Assembly: GCA_910587935.1 (NCBI GenBank)
Contig: CAJUNP010000012.1
Coordinates: 9,660 to 70,907, forward strand
Reading direction: 5' to 3'
Source of the DNA: an uncultured Lachnospiraceae bacterium
Lineage (GTDB): Bacteria; Bacillota; Clostridia; Lachnospirales; Lachnospiraceae
Length of the DNA stretch: 61,248 nt
Every line of letters begins with the position of its first letter. Position 1 is the first letter of the stretch. The translations under genes were made by a program, and so were the position numbers. Below, piece by piece: positions 16,919-26,200 of this stretch. The notes under the pieces are model-generated. The model saw only the letters and a program-made list of their open reading frames with translations, ran no database searches and was not told the origin of the DNA.

Positions 16919-17641
16919 TTAAAGCTCCGGCTCCCCGTCCATGCTGCTTTCATTCTGCCCGGCATCATAACCGGCGCCGTATTCTCTTCGCATATAGTCC
17001 ATGTCAATCTCCGACAGGCTGTTTCCCAGATAAATCCCCCTGTCCCACTCAACGCCCCTGATAATGCTGTCCCCGGAATATACGCCCTCCTTCGGATATC
17101 TTACATATTCCCTTGTACCCTCTGCAATCAGAAACTGCCCGCCTTTCATCGCCATAAGAAACAGGTCATTTTTATTCAGAACCATAAGAACGCTGTAATC
17201 ACATCCGTTTAAGTTGTGCAGCACTTCTCCCTGCCGAAAGTCATGCGCTACCGCTTCATAACGCAGCTTTCCAATCAGCGGGCTCCCCTCGCAATCCATG
17301 TTATAGGCTGTCAGTACATCCAGACATTCCTTCGTACAGCGGTCTTCGTCAAAGCTGACCACCCCTTCTGTCATGGCATGACTTCCGATGAGAAAATTCC
17401 TGAGTTCCCACTCATCGCTGCAGAATCTTGCGTGAAGCGTTTTATTGACAGCCGGATAAATCTCCGTCCACCGACTGTTTCCCTTTGTCCGGCATAATTC
17501 GCCTGCCGCATGGGCAATCTCTGTTTCCGAGCCTTCAAACGCCCGAAACAGAACCGCCATATAGTCCTCAAAACCCGCAAGGTATTTGCAGCCCGTTCCC
17601 TCAGTGCTATCTGTAATAAGAAGCATATCCCTTAAATTCAT
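16919..17641 (-). CDS. Unknown element protein, 240 residues
   Basis: The protein begins MNLRDMLLITDSTEGTGC and ends in an acidic tail (NESSMDGEPEL). Central parts are mixed alpha/beta (DYSVLMVLNKNDLFLMAMKG). The C-terminal segment contains DMDYMRREYGAGY. I do not recognise the family. Its ATG overlaps the stop of the preceding 95-residue gene by four bases (ATGA), a clear sign of translational coupling within the relaxase-containing operon. Confidence 0.6.
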   Translation of the reverse strand: MNLRDMLLITDSTEGTGCKYLAGFEDYMAVLFRAFEGSETEIAHAAGELCRTKGNSRWTEIYPAVNKTLHARFCSDEWELRNFLIGSHAMTEGVVSFDEDRCTKECLDVLTAYNMDCEGSPLIGKLRYEAVAHDFRQGEVLHNLNGCDYSVLMVLNKNDLFLMAMKGGQFLIAEGTREYVRYPKEGVYSGDSIIRGVEWDRGIYLGNSLSEIDMDYMRREYGAGYDAGQNESSMDGEPEL

Positions 17642-17925
17642 GTTCGCCCTCCATTCTCGTCTGTCTTTTTTTGCAGATACTGTGCATAACGTTTCCCGTA
17701 TTTCAGCTCTGCCACCTCCAAAAGCATCCGTATTCCTTTCTCCAGTTTTTTCCCCGCAGGCGTCCGGCCTTTCTTACGTCCTGTCATCCGTCTGTAAAAA
17801 TACCATACGCAGTCCCCCGGAACAGCGGCCATAATACAGTCCGTTCCGCCCTCCGTAAAAACATAGGGACATCCCCTGCATGGATGCCCCTGATTTTCTT
17901 TTCTATTTATCATTTTAATGCTCAT
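17638..17925 (-). CDS. Small cysteine-containing basic protein
   Basis: This 95-residue protein has a four-cysteine N-terminal half: HPCRGCPYVFTEGGTDC, then a Cys near VPGDCVWYFYRR. Cys-x2-Cys with two later Cys suggests a zinc ribbon-like fold. The C-terminal half is basic and helical (KLEKGIRMLLEVAELKYGKR). It overlaps the relaxase gene by 11 bases and the next gene by 4, so it is made together with the relaxase. It might be a DNA-binding helper of the relaxosome; this is inference. Confidence 0.6.
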   Translation of the reverse strand: MSIKMINRKENQGHPCRGCPYVFTEGGTDCIMAAVPGDCVWYFYRRMTGRKKGRTPAGKKLEKGIRMLLEVAELKYGKRYAQYLQKKTDENGGRT

Positions 17926-19126
17926 ATCCTTTATCCTGATTTTTTAGAAATATCTCCTTTTTGGCCTCCTTTGACAATTCTGCCGGAAGCGTCCGGCCGG
18001 AATCAAAATCTTCTTCCTGCTTCCATGCCATCTGGGCCAGCATATCGAGAGCCTCCATAATCATTCTTGACGCCAGATATTCCCTATGGCTCTTTAAGTA
18101 CGCTTCTCCGCGTTCCTCCTTTTCCAGCCTGCATATTGCCTTCACGCCGGACAGCACCCTGTTTGCCAGTATTTTCTCCGCTTCCTTTTCGTACCTTCTT
18201 TTCTGTTCCTGAAGCCAGCTGTCATGATAGGCGTAAAGTCCTGCCACGCGGCACTTGGCATCCACATACCGGTCAAAGCACTGTCTTATCTCCGAAACCT
18301 CCGCCAGCAGGAACCGCACCGTATCATCCGTTTTTTCTTTTGCCTCCTGCGGCAGAAGCTGATAAACAATCCTTCCTCCCTCCGGCATGGCTGACCTGAG
18401 TGAAAAGAGCCGGTCTGCCAGTTCCGCCAAAACCTCTGTGCGGAAAGAAAAGCCGTTCTCTAATTCCTCTTCCAGAAGCTTTGCAGCCGCTTTGTACCTG
18501 CCGGGGTTTCTGCAACGCTGTTCTTCCTCAAACTGTTTCACCAGCCTGTCCGATATCCTGCGCATTTCTCCGGCCGCCAAATCTTTTTCTTTTGCAAAGG
18601 CAAGTATCTTTTCCGCAAACGTATCCTTTATCATCTGTCTGCGTATCGCATCCGGAATCTGCGGCGGGGTAAAAGGGTTCTTTACCCCTGCCGATTTATC
18701 CCAGAATACCACATGGATATGCGGGTGCCCCTTTTCCCCATGCACCGCGGCCGCCCATTGCAGGTTTTCCCGTTTGATGCCGTTCTTTTCCGCAATCGTC
18801 ATGATATGGTTTTCTATATATCTCTGCCAACTTTTCTGATCCTTTAACAGAAGCTCCTTCGCGGTATCTTCCGCAAAAGATACCACGCTGCGGTACATAA
18901 CGCTTCCCTTTCTGGAATTGGCGTAGGCTGTTTTCGCCGCCTCCCTCCAGTCTTCAAATTCCACCACTGCCCCCGGTTCCATTTTCCCAAACAGACCGTG
19001 TTGTGCATTTTCATTTCTGACCGCTCCCGGCCTGGTGGCTATGTACCGGATATGGGCATAATTGGCTCCCGGCGTATCCTTTCTGTTCGGATGGCGGTGC
19101 CGCTGCTTATAAACTAAAACTGACAT
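17915..19126 (-). CDS. MobP-type (MobP3-like) HUH relaxase
   Basis: This 403-residue protein would nick the origin of transfer and lead the strand to the recipient. The N-terminus has YAHIRYIATRPGAV with a candidate catalytic Tyr. The metal-binding histidines are in HGEKGHPHIHVVFWDKS, near residues 124-140 (HxHxH type). The rest is helical and charged. The layout, with a short HUH domain, RYIATRPG and PHIHVVFWDK, resembles MobP3 relaxases of Firmicutes elements. The ATG at 19126 is preceded by AAGGAA. The ribbon-helix-helix gene and a hairpin-rich candidate oriT lie just upstream. Confidence 0.9.
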   Translation of the reverse strand: MSVLVYKQRHRHPNRKDTPGANYAHIRYIATRPGAVRNENAQHGLFGKMEPGAVVEFEDWREAAKTAYANSRKGSVMYRSVVSFAEDTAKELLLKDQKSWQRYIENHIMTIAEKNGIKRENLQWAAAVHGEKGHPHIHVVFWDKSAGVKNPFTPPQIPDAIRRQMIKDTFAEKILAFAKEKDLAAGEMRRISDRLVKQFEEEQRCRNPGRYKAAAKLLEEELENGFSFRTEVLAELADRLFSLRSAMPEGGRIVYQLLPQEAKEKTDDTVRFLLAEVSEIRQCFDRYVDAKCRVAGLYAYHDSWLQEQKRRYEKEAEKILANRVLSGVKAICRLEKEERGEAYLKSHREYLASRMIMEALDMLAQMAWKQEEDFDSGRTLPAELSKEAKKEIFLKNQDKGYEH

Positions 19127-19144
19127 CCCGATTTCCTTATATTT

Positions 19145-19228
19145 TTACTGTTCCCAGGTCTCATTCATCCGTACCGGAAGCTGCGTATGCAGACAGTTCC
19201 CTCCTGCCTCTGTAAATACATCTGCCAT
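19145..19228 (-). CDS. Possible 27-residue peptide between DUF5688 gene and relaxase
   Basis: An ATG at 19228 starts three bases after the DUF5688 stop and has GGAGAGG six bases upstream, a better site than several annotated genes here have. The frame runs MADVFTEAGGNCLHTQLPV to TAA at 19147-19145, 27 residues. It fills most of the 105-base gap before the relaxase. The peptide is soluble, with one Cys. It may be a true small protein or only a translated spacer that couples DUF5688 and relaxase translation. Confidence 0.4.
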   Translation of the reverse strand: MADVFTEAGGNCLHTQLPVRMNETWEQ

Positions 19229-19231
19229 TGT

Positions 19232-20239
19232 CTACCTCTCCATTTCTCCATGGTCTGCCTCCCGCATTAAATCTTCACATCCATATGTCCCTTCCATCTG
19301 CTGCATAAATTCCTTGGTCTGGCTGGGTTTTGTTTCCATTGTCAGCTTTTTCTCCCGGTAATCGTAGCTGTATACCTCATCAGACAGCACTTCCTCCGGC
19401 GCTACCTCCCTTCTGTTGATTTCCATTACCATACGCTGCAGCTCTTCGGCATTCATTTCCCCATTATCTTTCATTAAAATAAGCTCATGGATGCTGCTGG
19501 GGAGAATAAAGAACCGGCTCTGCGTCGCCTCCCCTATTTCCTGCAGCAGATTCGGATAAAGCATGGCTGTGGCTCCATTTACCTGCGCCTGATTGGTAAG
19601 GACATATAGCTCATAGGGGAGAAGCTCTTTCTGCTGTTCTGCCTGACTGCCGCAGTGAAATATAACCTCTTCCATATTCAGTATTTCCGCCGGAAAAAGT
19701 CTCTCCGTATTTTTTAGGGCCTGTTCATATAAGTGCTTCCCTGAAACTCCCCACAGCTCCCGCAAACTCTCACTCACCTGAAAACTGGCCATTCCCCCTT
19801 CCTGTTCCTTTTCACACAAAACGCGTACTGCCGCCGTAATATCGGTTTCCGGTATATCCATGCATACTGCATCCTCCAAGTACTTCTGATTATGATTTTT
19901 ATTTAATGCCGTTATATACAGTCTATCCTTTACACTGTCATAATCCTCCATGCGGAACGGTATCAATTTCATACCTTCCATCACGCTTTCACTATGCCTC
20001 TGTGCAACAGCGTGCAAAATGCTTTCCATTTCCCTGCCGTTTTGATGCATCTCATAAAAATTTTCAAGATAAAGGCTCGGAACCACTCTGTCCTCCGGTT
20101 GTTTTATGCACAGTGCATAGAACTTCTGGTCATTGTTCTTGATTATTTCCTGAATCGCTATGTCTGCTTTTGCATATTTTTTCGGCAGATAAGCCGAAAT
20201 CTGTTCTTTCACCTGCTCTGTAAATTCTTTATAGGTCAT
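19232..20239 (-). CDS. DUF5688-family protein
   Basis: This 335-residue protein begins MTYKEFTEQVKEQISAYLP and contains PSLYLENFYEMHQNGREM, then a domain with LPYELYVLTNQAQVNGAT and FFILPSSIHELILM. This is the pattern of DUF5688 proteins, which are widespread in Clostridia conjugative elements and of unknown function. It is soluble and has no known catalytic motif. GGAGATATATTT precedes the ATG. Its place between the ribbon-helix-helix protein and the relaxase suggests a role in DNA processing or its control, unproven. Confidence 0.75.
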   Translation of the reverse strand: MTYKEFTEQVKEQISAYLPKKYAKADIAIQEIIKNNDQKFYALCIKQPEDRVVPSLYLENFYEMHQNGREMESILHAVAQRHSESVMEGMKLIPFRMEDYDSVKDRLYITALNKNHNQKYLEDAVCMDIPETDITAAVRVLCEKEQEGGMASFQVSESLRELWGVSGKHLYEQALKNTERLFPAEILNMEEVIFHCGSQAEQQKELLPYELYVLTNQAQVNGATAMLYPNLLQEIGEATQSRFFILPSSIHELILMKDNGEMNAEELQRMVMEINRREVAPEEVLSDEVYSYDYREKKLTMETKPSQTKEFMQQMEGTYGCEDLMREADHGEMER

Positions 20240-20259
20240 AAATATATCTCCTTCCGGTT

Positions 20260-20733
20260 CTAAAGTTTTTCAGTAAGTTTCCGCAGGTTTTCCGTATCCT
20301 GTAAGAAACTGTTGATTTGGAAATCCTTTTTCTGCATATAGTCCACGCCCAGCCTGACCGCTTCCGACAACATCTGATCGAAGCCGTCCTCGCTCCCCTC
20401 GTTGGCAAGATTCATTAAAACCTTCAAGAGAAGGAAGAAGACCGCCCCGTTAATCTTCCCTATCTTCATCAGCATCTTTGCCAGACGGTCTGTGTCATGG
20501 TCTGCAATCGCCTTGATTTCATCCACGTGATATACTGCTGTAATCTCCTGCCGGATGATGCGGGCGATAAAATCAATATTCTCCCGGCTTCCCTCTATGG
20601 AAAGCCCTTTCTCCACATACTTCCGCACCAGCTCCGATGCCGTAGTATGGTTCTTAGCTGCCAGCTTATCCAGCGTTTCCAAAGTCTCTGCGGTAAAGTT
20701 AACGGACCTTTTCTGTGTTGGCTTTTTATTCAT
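20260..20733 (-). CDS. Ribbon-helix-helix protein, likely relaxosome accessory
   Basis: The 157-residue protein starts MNKKPTQKRSVNFTAETLE, a ribbon-helix-helix DNA-binding region: a beta strand (RSVNFTAET) and two helices ending at ELVRKYVEKGLS. The C-terminal two thirds is helical (KINGAVFFLLLKVLMNLA) and may multimerise. Many MOBP systems pair the relaxase with such a protein that binds oriT. It lies directly downstream of the hairpin-rich stretch at 20,745-20,925 and upstream of the relaxase. GGGAGGTTT precedes the ATG. Confidence 0.75.
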   Translation of the reverse strand: MNKKPTQKRSVNFTAETLETLDKLAAKNHTTASELVRKYVEKGLSIEGSRENIDFIARIIRQEITAVYHVDEIKAIADHDTDRLAKMLMKIGKINGAVFFLLLKVLMNLANEGSEDGFDQMLSEAVRLGVDYMQKKDFQINSFLQDTENLRKLTEKL

Positions 20734-20737
20734 AAAC

Positions 20738-20925
20738 CTCCCTTCTTCAGGGGTTCTTGCCGGAACCCCCGGAAATAATCGGGAACCCCGTTGCAGGCTT
20801 TGCCTGCAAGCTGTTTTCCGGCGCGGCGGAACCCGCCTATTCCTGCCTTAACCGCTGTGCAGGGCACAGCCGTCAAGGTTCGATGTGCCTCCGAAGCGTC
20901 CTGCCTCTCAAAAAGCGGGAAAACA
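20738..20925. other. Candidate origin of transfer (hairpin cluster)
   Basis: This 198-base gap is the only sizeable space between genes in the relaxase region. It holds three perfect inverted repeats: GGGGTTC/GAACCCC around a short loop at 20,750-20,769; TTGCAGGC/GCCTGCAA with a 3-base loop at about 20,792-20,810; and GCTGTGC/GCACAGC with a 3-base loop at about 20,859-20,875. It is flanked by the ribbon-helix-helix gene and lies 1.6 kb upstream of the relaxase gene. This is what oriT regions look like. The nick site cannot be named from sequence alone. No T-tract follows the stems, so terminators are less likely. Confidence 0.5.
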
Positions 20926-20930
20926 ATGTT

Positions 20931-21455
20931 TTACGGCTCCATGCCCTCGTCCTCCGCCCCGACACCTTCAGGTGCCCTATTCTGCAGCAATTTAGCATAA
21001 TACTCCATTTCTTCCGGCTTCAGCACAAGCTCTACGTCATGCTTCTCATAAGTACGCCCACGCCCATTCAGCATAAGAGAACATTCCGCTGCAATCCGGG
21101 ACATCCAAAAGAAGGCGTCCGCATCTTCCTTCAAGGTCTTTCCCGTAGCAAACGGAAGACTTATCTGAACTCCGTCTTCATCGCGGTAAATCAGGCTGAT
21201 ATCCAGATAAACTCCTTCACTGCCGCCAAAATTCGGAACGCACAGGGCAAAATCGAAGTCCGGCAGTTCCCTTGCTTTTGTCCTCATATCCACATCGTAC
21301 AGAAAATACTCATCCGGAAGCATCCCCTTTTCTTTCAGGTGAGCCTCCAGTTTTTCAAAAGTTTCTTTAGCATCAGCCATTCCGATATGTTTCACTCGAT
21401 TCTGTTCATCCGGTTCACTCCACCGGTCTAACTCAAAGGTTTCAATTTTCTCCAT
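20931..21455 (-). CDS. Unknown element protein, 174 residues
   Basis: This soluble acidic protein (MEKIETFELDRWSEPDEQN) has a central domain with DFDFALCVPNFGGSEGVYLD and YRDEDGVQISLPFATGKTL. It starts with ATG overlapping the TAA of the preceding gene (TAATG), so it is translated from the same message. I do not recognise a family. The candidate oriT follows directly downstream. Confidence 0.6.
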   Translation of the reverse strand: MEKIETFELDRWSEPDEQNRVKHIGMADAKETFEKLEAHLKEKGMLPDEYFLYDVDMRTKARELPDFDFALCVPNFGGSEGVYLDISLIYRDEDGVQISLPFATGKTLKEDADAFFWMSRIAAECSLMLNGRGRTYEKHDVELVLKPEEMEYYAKLLQNRAPEGVGAEDEGMEP

Positions 21456-22196
21456 TTACCGTTCCATTTCCTCCTTGACTTCCTCATTACTTATAGTCTC
21501 GTACACTTCCAAGATTACTGCCAAATCCTGCCGAATATCTGCCCTGCTCCCCCTTACAGATGTACCATAATTGCTGTATTCTTCAAAAAACTTTTCCTCC
21601 ATTTCCATATTGCAGCAGGCTATCTTTCCACCCCTTAGAAACAGAAAATGCACCATATTGCCAGACCGTCCCTGCTCCACAGGTATATCATCCATAATTT
21701 CATCCGAACCTCCTGTAAAGTTCTGAGGACTGTTTAATATATTCCGCACCTGCCAAACCGGAAGCTGCACCTGCCATAAGCTGTAATCATCTTCCCCGTA
21801 CCGCCACAAGACATTTACCAACTCATAATATTCTCTCCCACCAATTTGTTCCTTGGCATGATATAAAAGCGGACTGTCTGTTTCCATATCTATCCGCATA
21901 CAAATGATTTCTGCCAGCCGTTCCACATCCTTTCTTATATCCTCCGGCACCTCTTCGTCAAAACAGCCGCCACTCTTAAAAGAATCTGCTACACAGTCAA
22001 TATCTACAATCTTGGAATCCATGCCTAGCTGTACCGCATCCGTAAGGCTCATATCAAAAAATTCTTCCGCCTTTTCTTCCGTTTCACACTGATACAGAAG
22101 AAGCCGGGTTAAGATTCCCCTTATTTCTCTCTGCATCTCATCCGGCAGCTGACATACATATACCGGCCTCATTTTCTTCCCCCAGTCTTTTTTCAC
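21456..22196 (-). CDS. Unknown element protein, 246 residues
   Basis: This soluble protein begins MKKDWGKKMRPVYVCQLPDE. The first half contains LTRLLLYQCETEEKAEEFF, a helical region; the second half contains WQVQLPVWQVRNILNS. The GTG start at 22196 overlaps the TGA of the TOPRIM gene (GTGA), showing coupling; an ATG eight codons later would also work. No family is recognised and no catalytic motif is visible. Confidence 0.6.
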   Translation of the reverse strand: MKKDWGKKMRPVYVCQLPDEMQREIRGILTRLLLYQCETEEKAEEFFDMSLTDAVQLGMDSKIVDIDCVADSFKSGGCFDEEVPEDIRKDVERLAEIICMRIDMETDSPLLYHAKEQIGGREYYELVNVLWRYGEDDYSLWQVQLPVWQVRNILNSPQNFTGGSDEIMDDIPVEQGRSGNMVHFLFLRGGKIACCNMEMEEKFFEEYSNYGTSVRGSRADIRQDLAVILEVYETISNEEVKEEMER

Positions 22197-23218
22197 CTTT
22201 CCACTCCCTCCTCTTCGTCCCCGGCCATGCTCTGCTGCACTTGTCCGGGCTGTTCATAAAGCGAGGTCAGCACCTTATTGAAATCCTTCTCAGCAGGCGT
22301 CTGTATGGCGGCTTTGTACCCTAACGACTGAAAATGCCTCTTCGCTTCTTCCGCCCTTACCTGCCCGTGATTATGGGGCGTGCCGTCTGCAAGCTTCCCG
22401 TCCGTATCGTTGTCATAGCAGAACACGATTTCATTAACCTCCGGGTGCTGCTCTAAAAACCGCCTTAACGCCTTGTCTGACAGGCAGCCCTCCGATATCC
22501 GGTAGTCCTTTCTCCAGTCATATCCCCGCAGCTTATAAAGCGTGGCATGGCTCATGGCGTCAATAGGCGCCTCAAACTCATAGACACGGCTGCTTTTTCC
22601 CTCCATAAGAAAACCATAGGTCTTATCCGAGTTCTCCATATCCTGCCGGAAGCGGCTGTCCGCACTGGGGCCACGCAGGGCACAGTATCTTGGTGCTCCC
22701 GTGCTGTCATACCCGACAAACGCACAATTCCGGCGTACCTTGCCGCCTATTTCCTGTCTTGACTGATATACTTTTGCCTGTTTCATCATGGCCTGCACAA
22801 TCTCTGGATCAATCTTTCTTGTCTGTGTCAGATAGGCAAATACACGGCGGTCATCCGTGTCTCTGGGCGGAAGCACCAGCGTTCCCCTCTGCGGCTTTTC
22901 CGCCGGTGGAATCACGTGGGCGGTCTGTTCATAGGCACGGCTTCCCAGTATAAATTCCATTGCCTCCAGCCTTTTAAGCCCCAGATAGTTTACGGCAAAG
23001 TCTATAATGTCGCCGCCCTTTTTTTCCGTAAAAGAATAATAGCCGCGGCCATGCTTGAACAGGTACAATCCCCCGTTATTTTTCACATGGACCGTGGCCC
23101 TGTCGCTTTTTTCTATCTCAAAACCATTCCCGACCGCAAAATCTATCAGATTTGTTTGATAAATCTGACGCATCTGTTCCTCTGTAAAGGGCAGAGGTCC
23201 TTCTTCATGCACACGCAC
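22193..23218 (-). CDS. DUF3991/TOPRIM primase-like protein
   Basis: This 341-residue protein has an N-terminal zinc-less primase-like segment (FKHGRGYYSFTEKKGGDIID), DUF3991-type RRVFAYLTQTRKIDPEIVQ near residue 122, and a TOPRIM fold: VYEFEAPIDAMSHATL with the acidic Glu, and NEIVFCYDNDTDGKL with the DxD pair near residue 272. Such proteins occur next to the giant helicase in Clostridia elements and are thought to act in replication or priming of transferred DNA. Its last four bases overlap the next gene. Confidence 0.8.
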   Translation of the reverse strand: MRVHEEGPLPFTEEQMRQIYQTNLIDFAVGNGFEIEKSDRATVHVKNNGGLYLFKHGRGYYSFTEKKGGDIIDFAVNYLGLKRLEAMEFILGSRAYEQTAHVIPPAEKPQRGTLVLPPRDTDDRRVFAYLTQTRKIDPEIVQAMMKQAKVYQSRQEIGGKVRRNCAFVGYDSTGAPRYCALRGPSADSRFRQDMENSDKTYGFLMEGKSSRVYEFEAPIDAMSHATLYKLRGYDWRKDYRISEGCLSDKALRRFLEQHPEVNEIVFCYDNDTDGKLADGTPHNHGQVRAEEAKRHFQSLGYKAAIQTPAEKDFNKVLTSLYEQPGQVQQSMAGDEEEGVER

Positions 23219-23238
23219 AACGCTTCCCTCCTTTTCAT

Positions 23239-26200
23239 TTACCGCACATTTTCTTCCTGCTTCCCGCTTTCCTCTTCTTCTATATTTTTATCGGCCTTTA
23301 TGTATTCCGCCTCTTCTCCATATGCATGGTACAGAGAAAATCCCTGATTCTTGATGTTCGTCAGCCATTGGTCAAAAAATTTCATCAAATCCTCTATCTG
23401 CTTCTCGGTTCTGTCGCCGGTTTCGTAATAGATTCCCATATTATCCTGCGTATACGATAAGGCATAGATGCTTTGGTCTGTATCATCCGGCATAAAGGTA
23501 ATTTCCGGATCACGCATACAGTCCCCGTTCTGCATATAATAGTGGGCAATGCTGTACTCCTGACTGCCGATTGCTTCCAGCACAAGGTCATCAAAACCCT
23601 TCTGCTTGAATTTCATATAAGTATAGGTGCCCTCAAACAGTTCCGGCGCCAGCTTATGCAGCTTCCGGTAGATGCTGTTTCCATGGTTTCTTCCCGCTTT
23701 TTCCATTTCCCCATCATCCGCAAATTCCAGTTCCAGATTCAGGGATACCTGCTCTTTCAAAAGCTCCGACAGCTTTTCTTCCTCGGAAAAAGGCTTATCC
23801 GCCTGTGCCTTCGCCGCTTCATACTGTTTTTTCAGCTCTCCCAGCCTCCTTTCCTCCTCTTTCAGATAAAAAGGTATCTTTTCCGCAAGATTCTCAAGCC
23901 TTGTGATATTCCCCAGTGCAGAGTCACCGGCATCCGCCTGATAGCTGCCCTCCCCTTTCAGGCAGAGCAGCACGGTATGGAACATCCCTCTTTTCAAGAA
24001 TACCTGCAGGCCGGCATAGGTTCCGGCCGGTACAATGTCTCCTGTTTCATACCCCAGGTTTGCCATCTGCATATTCAGGTAGTCGCCCGCTTTTGCCCTC
24101 TCGTCAAACAATCTGTGGTTTAAGGTCATGGAAAACTCCCGGGGTTTTTCTTTCTCATACCGCTCCGCATCGGCTTTCCCCTGCTGTATCCGCAGCACAC
24201 ACTTTTTCATCTCCTGCGGATAATGGACCGTAATCTTGTTCTGTAGGTCTGTGTGCTCGGTTTTCCACGCCGATTTCAGTGTCTGCAGGCGGTATACCTC
24301 ATTATCCACTTCCATTTTCCTCTTAATCTTGGGGTCCGATACGGCAAGGGCCTTGAACTCGGCATACTGAAGCACCACCTCGTCCACATCCTCGCAGCTC
24401 CTTAAGGCACTCCGGCCGGTCATAATCTGGCTGATATACCGCTGCTTCTGTTCCAGTATCTGCCAGAGATATGCGTCGAAGGTCTGCTCCGTAATGTAGT
24501 TAAAAATGGATACCTCGTCATTTTCATTGCCCTGCCGCAGGATTCGCCCATTTCTTTGTGTCAGGTCGGCCGGCCGCCACGGCGCATCCAGGTTGTGCAG
24601 GGCGGCCAGCTTATCCTGTACATTCAGTCCGGTTCCCATCTTCTCCGTACTTCCCAGCAGCACACGGACAATTCCGCTTCGTACCTTTTCCAAAAGCTCA
24701 GCCCGCCTAGTATCCGTATTGGCGTCATGGATGAAAGCAATCTCTTTCTCATCTACTCCCAGCCGCACCAGTTCCTGCCTGATCGCATGATAAAAGTTAA
24801 AGCTTCCGTCTGCCTTGGGTGTCCCTTTATCACAGAAAATCAGCTGTGTGGAACGCTTCTCTTTGGTGTCATGGTAAATTTCCGCTACATTCCGTGCACA
24901 GAGATTCAGCTTCGTATCAGGATTGTTATCCAATGTTTCATCCAAAATACGAGGGTCCACGGAAAGCAGCCTTGCCTCGTTTGTCAGCTTTAAAAAATTA
25001 TCCTGACTGCTATCTACCTCCTTATTCCGGATTGCCTCCGCCCTTTCTACCAGTTCTTCCATGATGGCTTTCTGGTCTGGCGTTATGGATGTTTTTATCA
25101 CCTGCATTTTTCCTGTCTTTAGTTTTGGAACCGGCAAATTCAGCATATCCGCCGTCTTAATGTCCGCTACCAAAAACAGCATCGACATCAGTTCCGGCAG
25201 GTTATGGAACTTGGCAAATCTGGCTTTCATCTGGTATCCGGACCCCTCAGGCTTGATTTCCAGCGATGATTCCACCCTGCCGAAGGTGCTTGCCCAGGAG
25301 TCAAACATAAGCAGTCCCCTTTGCCTTAATTCGGAGGGCTGCAGGGTTTTCTGCATGACATAGAGCTCCGACATGGAATTGGATACCGGGGTGCCGGTCA
25401 GGTAGACTACGCCGTGTTCATTTGTAATCTCATTTATATACTGGCACTTCATATGCATATCCATGGCACGCTGGCTGCTCTGTCCTCCCACGCCCGCCAC
25501 TCTCTGCATCTTGGTATAGCTGTAATTATTTTTATAGGCATGCGCCTCATCCACAAACAGGTTATCCACGCCCAGCTCTTCAAAAGAAACCGTATCGTCC
25601 TTTTTTCCCGCATTATAGAGTCTGTCAAAGCGGTCCTGCAGGTTGTGCCTGAATATTTCCATCTGCTTTAAGGTCCATGTTTTCCCGGTAATGCTTTTCA
25701 TTTCATCAATTTTTTTTGTAATCTCATCAATCTCTTCCTGCATGGCGCTTAGCTGCCGCTCTCTGGAAAGGGAAATCAGCTCGAAGGAACTGTGCCCCAT
25801 AATGATGCAGTCATAATCTCCGGTAGCGATACGGCTCACAAACCGTCTCCGGCGTGACTTTTCAAAATCTTTTTTTGAAGCGACCAGTATATTGGCGTTA
25901 GGGTAAAGCCGCATAAACTCCGCAGCCCACTGCTCCAGCGTATGGTTTGGCACTGCAATCAGCGGCTTATTGCACACTCCCAGCCGTTTTCTCTCATAAG
26001 CGATGGCACAGGCTGTCATGGTCTTGCCTGCTCCTACCTCATGTGCCACCAGCAGGTTCCCGTCGCCGTAAATGCCCATGGCTATCGTGTCACGCTGGTG
26101 CTTCCGCAGGGTAATGGCATCGTTCATATCCGGCAGCATCAGATTATCCCCGTTATAGGTTCTGGGGCGGATGTTGTTGAAACGGTCATTGTAAATTGCA

